This document shows positions 1 to 53,937 of a stretch of 64,000 bases of DNA, piece by piece. Origin of the DNA: Amoebidium appalachense (taxonomy: Eukaryota; Ichthyosporea). Within the stretch, counting starts at the first letter, position 1. Each line of letters opens with the position of its first letter. The stretch covers positions 3,596,001 through 3,660,000 of the forward strand of contig CAVNZM010000002.1 in assembly GCA_963693365.1 (NCBI GenBank), given 5' to 3'. The translations under genes were made by a program, and so were the position numbers. The notes beneath the pieces are model-generated. The model was not told where the DNA came from. It made no database searches and was given only the letters and a program-made list of their open reading frames with translations.

Positions 1-292
1 GCAAGAGGGATGAAGGAAGAGGGGGAGCGGCGGGTTTGGGAGGTTACACGGTGGCTGGGTGGTTTGAGTGTTTTTTTTTTTTTTTTTGGGGGGGGGGGGG
101 GTGGGGAGGGGGGGGGGGGGGGGGGGGATTTCGGTAGAGTGGATGTTAGAAAAGCGCGGGTAAAAGGCGAGAGGGAGGGACTGCATAACTGGCATCGTGC
201 TGTCCGTCGTGAGTATGTACTTAGGACCCTGTCACACACTCTAACCCCCCTCCTCCCCCCCCCTTTTTCTCCTCTTCCCTCTGCTCTCACAG

Positions 293-7967
<7,675 letters not shown>

Positions 7968-8834
7968 TCACCCATACCACAGCAGTTCTTCCCCTTTCTT
8001 GACCGCACACCTCGTATACAGCCCAACCAGTCCACACTCAAGCGCCACCGACCGACAATTTGCATCCTCCTCCCTCTCCACCGCCCTTATGCTTCCATAT
8101 TCGGCAATACACCGCCCTTTTCCTGGCACCCCATTGGGTAGAAACATGCGGCTAAAACATAAATTCCTGCTCGTTGAAATTTCCGGATCAGTCCCCGGCC
8201 CCGGTAGAATTTCATGGTCCCTATGGTCTGTGTCTGAACAATTTCTCGACGTCGGGCGGACGGTGCCGGCGCGCGTCAAAATCCCCAAAAATCCATTTAC
8301 CGGTAAATCCTTAGAGAATAACAGGTTTTTTTCGTTGTCGCGGTTCAACAGCTGCACGTTACACAATTCGAGGGTCCGTTTTGGGGGGTTTTCGGATTTT
8401 TCGGCTTCGATTAATGCGTTGCAGAGGCCCTTGTGGGTATCGTTCTGGTCGGAAATTCTTTCACCGGAATTACAACTGCAAAATCCGACTATCACACACC
8501 CCTCAAACTGCACCTCCCTGTGCAAGAACTTGAACTTCGTGCTCCAGTAATTTACCCGGGATTTCGGCTCGTTTTTCCTTCTTTCCTCACACCGGGCGCG
8601 CCACTGCCGCACACACTCGTCCCTCAGCGCCAAATACGCCGGATCCTCTTTCAAATTCCGCAAATCTGGGTGCCTCAAAAGCGAATTTTCGTGTATGGGT
8701 TTCCACTCCCTCTCGGGGCTATCTTCAAACTGTATGAGTAGCCAGTCGCTGTGCACGTCTGTGGTGTGCTCTGACGTCATAAATACCTGCAGCCCAAGGA
8801 GGGATTCGGCAAGCGGCCAAACATCGGTCGACAT
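7968..8834 (-). CDS. Intronless uncharacterised protein, 288 aa, with SET-domain-like C terminus
   Basis: A single uninterrupted frame starts at ATG 8834 (A at -3; MSTDVWPLAESLLGLQVF) and ends at TGA 7968. The frame is open upstream as well, but that part is GA/poly-G repeat, so this ATG is preferred. The N-terminal half contains DWLLIQFEDSPEREWKPIHE and a basic WRARCEERRKNEPKSR segment. The last 30 residues, ending GLYTRCAVKKGEELLWYG, resemble the end of a SET methyltransferase domain, where 'I/V-KKGEEL-x-x-YG' packs near the active site; DANCRSVALE before it may correspond to the NxRxV strand. The canonical NHS and post-SET motifs are not visible, so activity is uncertain. It is the only sizeable gene here without introns, so it could be a retrocopy, a transferred gene or part of an element. 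Function not asserted. Confidence 0.55.
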   Translation of the reverse strand: MSTDVWPLAESLLGLQVFMTSEHTTDVHSDWLLIQFEDSPEREWKPIHENSLLRHPDLRNLKEDPAYLALRDECVRQWRARCEERRKNEPKSRVNYWSTKFKFLHREVQFEGCVIVGFCSCNSGERISDQNDTHKGLCNALIEAEKSENPPKRTLELCNVQLLNRDNEKNLLFSKDLPVNGFLGILTRAGTVRPTSRNCSDTDHRDHEILPGPGTDPEISTSRNLCFSRMFLPNGVPGKGRCIAEYGSIRAVEREEDANCRSVALECGLVGLYTRCAVKKGEELLWYG

Positions 8835-9092
8835 TTTCCAAGCCAAAAGCGGAAATGGACAGGGCCGAAGAGGAAGACGAGAAAGGAGGGGGGAGGGGGG
8901 CGGAGGGGACGGTATATGAAGGATAGGGTAAGAATGTGAGGGTAGAAAGAGTGCAGTGTTCAAGAGATGGGGGGGGGGGTGATGGGAAGAAGGGGAAAAG
9001 GGGGTTGTAGGGGAGGCGATGGGAATAACAAGAGACAGGGAGAGAGCAGGGGGAAGGGGAGGAGGGAGGAAGGGGGGGGGGGGGGGGGGGGG

Positions 9093-9150
<58 letters not shown>

Positions 9151-10630
9151 AGAGAGGGAGAGGAAGGAAATGGGAGAGAGAAGAGGCGGGGGGGGGGGGA
9201 GAGAGAGAGAGGGAGAGATATGGATGGAGAGAGAGGAAGAGGGGGGGGAGAGAAGGAGGGAGAGAAAGGGGGGGGGGGGGGGGGGGGATGGGGGGAGAAG
9301 GAACAGAGAGAAAGAGAAAAGGGGAGGAGAGAGGGGGGGAGCGTATCAAAAAAAAAACGACAACTTGTCGGAACGACAACCAGGCAAAAAGAGTGAAAAA
9401 AAAAGATTTGGGCAAAGAGTATAGGAAGGAGGTTGCTTGGCTGTGTGGTGATTGCCCACGTACACAACGTGCGTTATCATTTGTGTGAGTGAAATACTAC
9501 GTGTGTATATATGTTTCTGTATGTGGGTGCTGAGTAAGTTTTTTTGTGGGGTGCTTCCAACGGGAAAGGTCTAAGGGCTCCCACTTCACCACACTCGCGC
9601 ACACAAAAGTGCGTGGGTTATGCTGGACGTGTAGTGAGCTGTTTCAAGTTAACAGACGCCGGCGGCAAACAAAAAACATGCGTAGGCGGAATAACTGTCG
9701 GTATAACTACAAAAACAATCTGACCTTTTAATTTACAGATATCATATCGCAGTGTGCTTTATGCGTTCTAACCATCCTTTGTAGTTTAGTCAACACGTGT
9801 TTGCTTGTGTTTGCTTGTGTTTGCTTGTGTTGTGCAACCCGCGTTCATGGAGTCAGGGCGATTGGCGCCATGGCCAAAAATCAAGATACCCTGTACACTT
9901 ATACTTTATTTACCTGTAGCTTTCACCAAAGCAGTGTGCGTCATTCACTAGGTATAAACACGCTTGGGATTTTATTCCTTCCTTACTTATCCAAGAGGCT
10001 TTTCGAACAAAGTCGGAGCGAACTCTGTTGACCATCCAGAGAACATGAAGACAAGACACGCGTTTTTAGGCTGTCGTCAACAAGATTAAGCGCAAAAGAG
10101 AACGATCTTGACGCCTTAGCACAAGTTGCACCTTAATTTTAGTGCTGAAAACGATAGTTACTCCAATGTCACTAGACTAAGGAAGTAACAACCATATACC
10201 CCTTCGAGGGTAGAAATACAAGCACATGTTCTCTCTCCCTCCTCTTACCTCATGATTTCAACCACCAACTCACTGAATCTATCGGAGACCCCTACAACAT
10301 TTAGTAAACATGTCACAGAAAAACACAGCACATTGTGTGCTGGTAGAGCTACCGGAGGGTAGGGTGAGCGGAGGGAAGAGGGTGGCTATGTGTTCTGCAG
10401 ACGGCAGGATGGAACAACATGAAACGTTGGTGGCGGCAAGACAAGCGCATCCACACGCCAAGGTATGGCGTGTGCCTGCCAGCATGTGTTTGTTGTGTGC
10501 GTGTATGTGTTGGGAGGAAGGGAAAGAGGATCTGGTCTCTGGAACGGTGTTGCTTGGGAGACGGGGTGCTCTCGGGGGCGGGATGTGGTGAGGATGGGGT
10601 GGAGATGGGTTTTGGGGGGGGGGGGGGGGG

Positions 10631-10668
<38 letters not shown>

Positions 10669-11461
10669 AAGAGGGGGAGGAAGGGGGGGGGGGGGGGGGG
10701 GAGAGGCTGGTCGCTGAAAAGGTGATGTGATGGAATTCGTGCATGCCTGTGCTTGTGTGGGTGTTTTGTGTGTGGCTCGGTGTCTGTCCATGTGCAGGTG
10801 TTACTGTGTGTCTGTGGGTCTGGGGGCACGCCAAGTTACGAAGTGTTCCACAGGTGTATACACGTGTATGTGTGTTTGTGTGTGCATGCACATGGGCCTG
10901 GGTGTTATGTATATGCCTTGCTCGCCTCACCTTCTCTGTTTTATTTGCACCTTTTTCTCAGCAATACACACACTTGCGATCAGCCGGCAATTCATATAAG
11001 AGAATAGGATAATGGCAGTATAGATCTTACAGCAACTACGACCTGAATATTTGCCTGTTTGTTGAATCAACGGTATCCGTATGATGGGTGAAATGCACGA
11101 AATTCTTTTAGTACCCAGGGGGAGGAGGAGGTAAAATGGGTGGGTGGGCGGGCGGTGGTGGTGGTGATGGTGGTGGTGATGGTGGTGGTGGTGGTGGCGG
11201 CAGTGCCGGTGGTGGTGGTGTATGTGGTGTGTGTGTGTGTGTGTTGGGGGGGGTGGGAGGGGGAGGGGGGGGGGGGGGCATGGAGGGTGGGATGGGGGGA
11301 GGGGAAGAGGGGGGGGGGGGGGGGGGGAGGGGCGGGAGGGGGGATGGTCACCCCTCTCCCTCCTGCTTACTAACATCCAGCATAAGTATCATTCACATGT
11401 AGGCTGTTATCCCCCCCCCCCCCCCCCCCCTTTTAACCCCCGGCCTTTCTCACTGCCCTTG
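8835..11461. other. Repeat-rich intergenic DNA
   Basis: Contains (GA)n at 9096-9147 and 10633-10665, poly-G, a non-repetitive AT/GC-mixed part at 9480-10260, and (GGT)n at 11152-11222. I see no supported coding exon; the long frames across 8967-9488 and 10349-10930 are GA/CT-repeat translations. Confidence 0.6.
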
Positions 11462-11726
11462 CCTGCATAAGCCTGCCTGCTCGTCTCTGATCAAGACGGG
11501 TGACCTACTCATGTTCAAGTGAAACAGTATCTGAGTTGGGTTTCGTTAACGAGGGGAATAGGTCGAAACTCGGGTACTGTGGATGACGTGGGCCCCCCCT
11601 GAGGATGGGCTCTGCTTATTGTGCATACTCTTTATGTATGGCTTGCATTCTGCATCGTGTTATCCGTTTGTTCTTGTGTACTTCGTACTTTTTGACGCAT
11701 TCAAACCCCCCCCCCCCCCCCCCCCC
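11462..11726 (+). mobile_element. S1 SINE-like element, full length, poly-C tailed
   Basis: Starts 'gcataagcctgcctgctcgt', includes 'gatcaagacggg', a pol III B-box-like 'ggtcgaaactc' at 11561, 'gaggatgggctctgcttatt' and 'tacttcgtactttttgacgc', and ends 'attcaaa' then about 20 C. Aligns along its length with the copies at 19051 and 32909 (reverse). Confidence 0.8.
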
Positions 11727-12010
11727 TCCTCCCCACCCCGTTCCCCTGTTGTTTAACTACAGGTTTGGTTTCTAGTGTTTGTCTTTTTGTGACTTTTTGA
11801 AATTTTTTTTAAATGTCACCTCCACAAGTCTAACTCTCTAATATATCTTCCCCCCCCCCCCCCCCCCCCAACTCCTCACCCATGACTCCAACTAGCCATA
11901 AAAAGACAAATTATGAGCACAATCATTTACATATTAATATACCTAAATATATGTATACACCATTATCTATATTTATTTAATTTTAATTGTTGTTTTATAT
12001 TGATTCGCAG

Positions 12011-12153
12011 CATCCTCCCTCTGAGTGTGTTCACGACCATACCCTCCTCCCCTGCATCTTCCAAGACCGTGTGCTTTGTCCCACCCAGACTTCCTTCGAC
12101 CCGTCGGTTCCCCAGCCGGAGCTTGAAATTTTCTACGGCATAAAGATGCTGTT
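12011..12153 (+). other. Orphan coding-exon candidate
   Basis: Flanked by an acceptor (ttgattcgcag) and a donor (gctgtt|gtaagt). The frame reads HPPSECVHDHTLLP..., then FDPSVPQPELEIFYGIKML, of non-repetitive composition. It does not join the ATG at 13480 by an obvious splice, and no partner exons were found. It may be a remnant or belong to an unseen gene. Confidence 0.3.
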
Positions 12154-12398
12154 GTAAGTGAATGTGTTAACCCCACAAGTTTGGTAAATTCTTTCTTTCT
12201 TTCTTTTTTTCTTTTCCCCCCACCCATTGTTCTAAATAATTTTTATTTCATGTTTTTGCTCTTTCTAAACTTTTTTGGGCGGTCGTGGTGGTGGTGGTGG
12301 TGGTGGTGGCGGCGGCGGGGTGATGGTGGGGTGGGTGCGTGCGTGTGGGGGGGGTGGTCCGGGGGGGGAATCAAGTTGCAGGCGGGCTGGGGGTGTTT

Positions 12399-12429
<31 letters not shown>

Positions 12430-12939
12430 GGAGGGAGGGAGGGGGAGGGGGGAGTAATTGTTTGTTTTTCTGTGCAATGGGTGGGAAGAACTTTTAGGAC
12501 GGGGTTTGGTAAAGCAGTTGCGTTGTAGTATGCCTGCCAATAGGTATTCACACTCACCCAATAGGTTAATCCCCCCCCCCCTCCCCCCCCCCCTCCCCTG
12601 GCCCTTCCCACTCCAGGCTACCCCTCCCTCCGCACACACACACAGACCCATCCCCCCGCCCGACACACCCATACCCTTCCCTCACTTCTACATACAAACA
12701 CACAACCCCCTCCCTCTACACCCCCGTGTGCACACACACACATATTCTTTCCCCCTTTCTACAGCACGGAGACACACAGTTAGACATGCACAAACACACA
12801 CGCACACAGTTCCCTTTCTTCTGTACACAACCAAACACACACAACATCCCTTCACTTCCACACACACACACACACTATACACACACACACCCCATCCCCT
12901 CCAGTCCACACACACACACACACTGTTCTTCTGTCCCTT

Positions 12940-12941
12940 CT

Positions 12942-12987
<46 letters not shown>

Positions 12988-13037
12988 CACACGCACACGC
13001 ACACGCACACGCACACGCACACACGTACACACACACG

Positions 13038-13092
<55 letters not shown>

Positions 13093-13154
13093 GCACATGC
13101 ACACGCACACGCACACGCACACGCACACGCACACGCGTACACACACACGCACAC

Positions 13155-13212
<58 letters not shown>
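12940..13212 (+). repeat. CA array with a duplicated CACACG sub-block
   Basis: A (CACACG)-type block near 12984-13040 recurs at about 13094-13150 within perfect CA repeat, suggesting a roughly 110-bp higher-order duplication. Confidence 0.85.
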
Positions 13213-13214
<2 letters not shown>

Positions 13215-13479
13215 TTCCCCGCCTCCTGTACACAACGGCACACGCGCAACATCCTCTCCCATCCACACACACACACACTCTCTCTCTATTTACACACACA
13301 CACATCATCATCCCCTCCCGTCTATACACGCACTCTCTTTTCTTCCGTACCCTCCTCCACACACACACACACACACACACATCTCGATACCTCCCCCCAG
13401 CCAAACAACCACCAGGGCAATCAAGCACAAAACCGACCCCAAAGACACCAAAAAGAAACCCCAATCCGGCACCCAAACA

Positions 13480-22006
<8,527 letters not shown>

Positions 22007-22601
22007 GTTTAACCATTGCGCTCGATTGCTATTAATACTGTGTTAATACTAAATTTCTTTTGTTTTCGTGCAAATGTCACTAGGGGGTTGATGGAAAATT
22101 TCACGGTGACACCCGGGGTTAGAATGTCTGCGGCATGGATAGGTTTGATACTTCCTCGGTTGAGATATATTAAATTTCATGTTTTCCGTATGCATTGGTC
22201 ACTAGAGAGTTCATAGAAAGTTCACGATGGTAGCTCTAATATTAGAGTGCTCCTATAGAGGGTTAATGAGTGGCTTGCATAAGCTGAATATTCATACTAA
22301 GTCTTGCACTTAATTGGGTAATTGTCATGACTTAAAGGTACGTAGGTTAGTATGGGAACAGTCCGTATATGTTAACGATCTAGTGTGTTTTTACAGTGGG
22401 GTTGGCACGCACATTAATATTGTGTATAGAGCAAGAGGTTTTATATTGAAACCTTCAAGAATGAAAATGATACGATATATGCAAATGCATCAGTGGTGCT
22501 ATCGACCGGTGTGCTAGAGCTATTATTAGTAGATCGTTACATTTATAGGATGATGTCGCTATCATGTGCATGGCAGCTTCGAGAGTTCTTTTGTTTTACA
22601 G
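22007..22601. other. Decayed tandem copies of the preceding coding segment, otherwise no gene
   Basis: The terminal-exon text 'ttgatagagaaaatgacggt' (21938) has degenerate relatives at 22087 (ttgatggaaaatttcacggt) and 22208 (ttcatagaaagttcacgatg), with similar flanking 'gttaga' words. No intact frame is seen. Confidence 0.5.
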
Positions 22602-23244
22602 GGGCAGTACTGGTGCCGCGTGTGGATGCATATGTATGAACGGAAGGTGGTGGTGGTGGTGGCCCTAGCTATGCAACATTCGATGGGTGTACATATGTCT
22701 GTGTGTGTGCGTGTGTGTACACATGTGTATGTTTTTTTTTTCTGGGTGTGTGTGTGCGTGTACGTATGGGCCGGGGGGGAGAGGGGGGGAGGGGGAGGGG
22801 GGTAATGGACCAGCTTGAAACATTTATGACCGTGTTTAAATTGGAATATGTTGCAACATGAGAATTCAGTGGGAATTTCGTTTTCTCTTTCCTTCAGTTC
22901 TTCCAAGCCATGGCAATACCAAGTACAATTCAATGTGCTAAGCCACCAATGTACATTAGCACAAATTCCGAACATATGACCGGCCGGGTGGGTTCGTTGG
23001 ATAATTGCACCTGAGGGCTTTGTTTGAATAGCGTGGGTTTTCAAGTTCCTGTGCATCTCGTTCATTGGAACCCCCCCCTGCCGGGGGTGGACACACGCAC
23101 ATACACATATGTATCAAAAAAGCTTGCTACCAGTGCAGCATCGCAAAGGAAAAAAAAGTTCCGATTTTTAACAAAGGATACTTGAAGATCAAACTGGTTG
23201 GCATGGGGCTAGTGATACACATGTCGTCCGGATCCAGAGAGTGA
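22602..23244 (+). CDS. Three phase-0 exons of an unrecognised gene (3' end)
   Basis: Exons 22602-22646 (GQYWCRVWMHMYERK), 22898-22987 (FFQAMAIPSTIQCAKPP..., then MYISTNSEHMTGR) and 23134-23244 (CSIAKEKKVPIFNKGYLKIK, then LVGMGLVIHMSSGSRE and TGA). All three are flanked by good acceptors and donors, have normal non-repetitive composition, and join in phase 0. I do not recognise the protein. The 5' end is missing: no exon upstream of 22602 in the right phase was obvious after the TAG at 22004. An overlapping frame in the last exon continues (RVNSTNVQGFKFDYKIQ|gtattt, followed by an exon-like VLAFPKKMQSVSIA at 23421), so the true 3' structure may differ or contain a frameshift. It would converge on the 3' end of the kinase gene. 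Confidence 0.38.
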
Positions 23245-23732
23245 ACAGTACTAATGTTCAGGGCTTCAAATTCGATTACAAAATACAGGTATTTACGCAT
23301 GGTAAATTCGTTCAGCACAGCATATTCATTCCCTCAACACCCTTTCTGCCCATTACCATCGCATTGCAATCACCTAAGTCTAGATCTATTATTAGATCTA
23401 TGCCTGCCTACTGTTTGCAGGTGTTGGCCTTCCCTAAGAAAATGCAAAGCGTGTCTATTGCCCCCCCCCTCCCCCCCCCGCGCCACCACACACACCACCA
23501 CCGTCGGTCACACACCAAGGCCAAACCCCCCCCCCCCCCCCCCCCGAAAAAACATTTCCACACACCAAGCTTTAAATACAGCTCAGTTTCATGCATTCAT
23601 TATACATCTAAAATTAAGCAGTCAATAATATACAAAATACAAAGAACGAGCATCCTCTAAGGAATGAAGTAAACAACAACGGCATATTACGTGCTCTGCC
23701 CTACCATTTAGAATTTTTTTTACATGATCAAT

Positions 23733-38940
<15,208 letters not shown>

Positions 38941-40814
38941 ATTAAAGACACAAAGGTGAAGGGCACCACGCTGATGCTCTCGTAGTTTGAAAACGGAAGA
39001 ACCTGTACATACTGGAGTTACTACCAACCGAAGTGCTCTTAATGAACAGGAAAGATCACTTTGGATCTCGAGGTCGAGAGAGCAGGGCACACCTCACCCG
39101 GAGGAAGGCACAAAGAAACTACGGCTCTTGCTTCAAATACAAGGAATGAAAACACAAATAAATCTTCCTCCAGGCGAACAAAGACTGGACAAACAAGGGC
39201 TTCTTTAGCACGCTTACTCTCGATTCCCCGAAAGCACCGATCAGAACATGTGTTTCTGAGCTCCAGCAAACCTGTCAAGCGTGTGTGCCTTTCTGCAGCC
39301 CGCATATACACGTTTCTCTACGACTCTAGTACGTTTTGTGTGTTTTTGTTGCATCTGTGCAGTTACTGTTTCTTTTCAGTCTTAAACTATACAGATGCTC
39401 GGTTGTTTACACGTACCGTATACACCAGTGGAGCCTTTACTCCAGGAAGCAGTTCCTTTTCTTTCTTTGGGTTCCTGTGCAAACGATGTGATATGGGCGC
39501 TCTCAAGGAAGCTTTTCTCCCCTTACACTTAACTTGAACATGCGTCTACTATACTTGTAGCCCCTCTCCCTTAGCTAGAAAGAAACCCTCAAACACAAAA
39601 GGCGGAAGGGGGAAAAACAAGAAAATGAACACGAAGAACGTTTTTGGCGCCTTCGAGTTCATTAACGGCCCTGGGCCCCCGGGGTTCATTGGGGCAGGGC
39701 TCGATGATTGTTCCTATTGGATCAGGATCATGAAGACACTATAGTTCTCCCTACACTTTAGTTTACCGTTTTTTGGCCGGGACCTAAAATCCGTAACACA
39801 CAATTCCTGTAGAAGCAAGGCCAATTTCCGGGGCCGCCTTTCTTTTTTTTTTTTTAGGCCTCAACTTAAATAGCATGTTTTTGTAGTACAGTAATATCAT
39901 AGCCTTTTTTTGGTTTTGGCTTCAGTCGGTTGTGTGTATTAAGCCCAGTTGAAGATTCGTCCCATCGGATCGGGTGGGCCCGGTGGGGATCAGTCAAGAA
40001 TTCAAATTTCCCTGAGTGCATTGGAATTTATCATTTTATGATTATCTTGCATTCTATCTTTTAAACTCACTTTTTCTTCTATATTTCTTGGAGTTTAATT
40101 TTAATTTTCAACGGTAAAATAAAAAAGAAAGCATTATAGGCCTGCGGTTTATTTTTTTTCATTTTCAATTATTCAATATCACAATAAGCCGGGAATCCGA
40201 AACTTTAAAGAAAAATTAGTTCATCTTCAGAGTAGGTAGTGGGTGACCTACTTTTATTGGTTAGATATCATGCTGAGGGTGTGTGCGCTCTCCCCACAGC
40301 TGTGCCCAAGTCAACTTGATCACTCACGGCAATAGGACGAAACAGAAGCAAGGGGTCAGTCCTTGGGCGTGATACAACACGGTGTTCAAGTAATTTCAGT
40401 AATGATGGCTTAAAAATAAGCTTTATGAAAGCGAACGTTAACATGTTAAAGTTTGGTTGCGGCAGGAGATTTTTATGTGCAACGGTAGTGCATGTTCCGG
40501 CTTCGTTGTTTTGATGTTAGGTAGATCCCCACGTGTGAAATCTAAATTTTACAAACCAGCGCCTGAATGAAAGAGAGGATCATTCTTCGCAGCATACCTA
40601 TTGTTAGAAGACACAACAAAGCCGCGCATCTTGGTTTTGTTAAGCTTTGCGATCTGACTGTACAGCACTCTTAAGGCCACCGCGTTGGCCAATACATGGC
40701 ACTTCGTTTTTGATTCTAGTTGCTGTTGAGCATAATAGGCGTTTGGTTTGTCACAGATAGAGCCCTCTATGTTAAGCTTCTTGCATTGCACGGTCGGCAG
40801 GAAAAAATAGCAAC
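38941..40814. promoter_or_regulatory. Divergent intergenic region between PDK1 (-) and the GPR137-like gene (+)
   Basis: About 1.9 kb of unusually repeat-poor, mixed-composition DNA between two outward-facing start codons (38940 minus, 40815 plus). No conserved promoter element could be assigned with confidence. A shared or paired promoter is inferred from geometry only. Confidence 0.4.
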
Positions 40815-52264
<11,450 letters not shown>

Positions 52265-53095
52265 TAGACGGCATATACCAACAGGCCTGAAAGTGTTTTT
52301 CATCATGGCCTGTAATTCTCTGTATGTCTGCTTGTTTAGTTCGTATTCTCAGGTCCTCAAGTATTAGGTAATGCTTTGCAAGATCCTTACCTCTGGAATT
52401 CACTGACTGCATGTGCAAGTCCTGTGTTTTATTCTGCAGTGCTTTCATGACATTGTGGTGTTTATGCGGGGCTTGTGGTACATACAGGGGTCTGCATGTG
52501 TTACCTAAATAGATCATGGCACGCGCCCTTTTTAGGAGGATTGCAGCGTAAAACAGATAAAACTCGAATTTGAAAGCCCCTTCCTTTTATTTATATTGCA
52601 TATCAGTACTTATTTACACATACCGTAGCTCGCAACCTGAATTGTTTTTGAACCACTGAGATTTAGTTGCTGTCTTGTCCTATCGCTTTTGCACATCTCA
52701 GAAACGATAGCCTTGCACCGTATTTGCCTCTGTTTTTTCTGTCGCTTGTGTTTGACTCTAACAGTGAGGTGGTGTGGGCTGATATCACGGTTTAGTGACA
52801 AATGTCATGGTTATGTTAAATGGTTCTGTTGCTTGAAGATTTTCTGCCATGCAATCAGACGTGAGTGTTGAAATGACGGTGTGGTGTGTTGTGCTCCGTT
52901 AAAAACTTTGTTGCTGGAACGGAAGGGGGGTAGGGGGGGGGGGGGGGGGGGATATTGTATGTATTTGGCATCTTGTCAGCACGACAGCACCCAAGTGTCT
53001 TTTTGTTGGGGGTGACACGGTGATCAGGGCAGGTACCTGAAGTGGACGTATACGTACTATAATTGATAATTGATTTTTGCATAAGTTTTTTTCAG
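52265..53095. other. Intergenic DNA, no supported gene
   Basis: Mixed-composition sequence. A 149-codon reverse frame (52517-52068) overlaps the proposed last exon of the GPR137-like gene and has no recognisable features. Confidence 0.5.

Positions 53096-53937
<842 letters not shown>

Larger units (their letters stand above)
11727..13479. other. Intergenic DNA with microsatellites
   Basis: Includes poly-C runs at 11851, an orphan exon candidate at 12011-12153 (own entry), (GGT)n at 12287-12310, and a large CA-type array at 12940-13212. The next gene starts at 13480. Confidence 0.6.

Noticed and set aside
8967-9488. Arg/Glu/Gly-rich frames near 9 kb and Ser/Leu-rich reverse frames
   Set aside because: Pure (GA)n/(CT)n and G-run translation; the real reverse gene starts at 8834.
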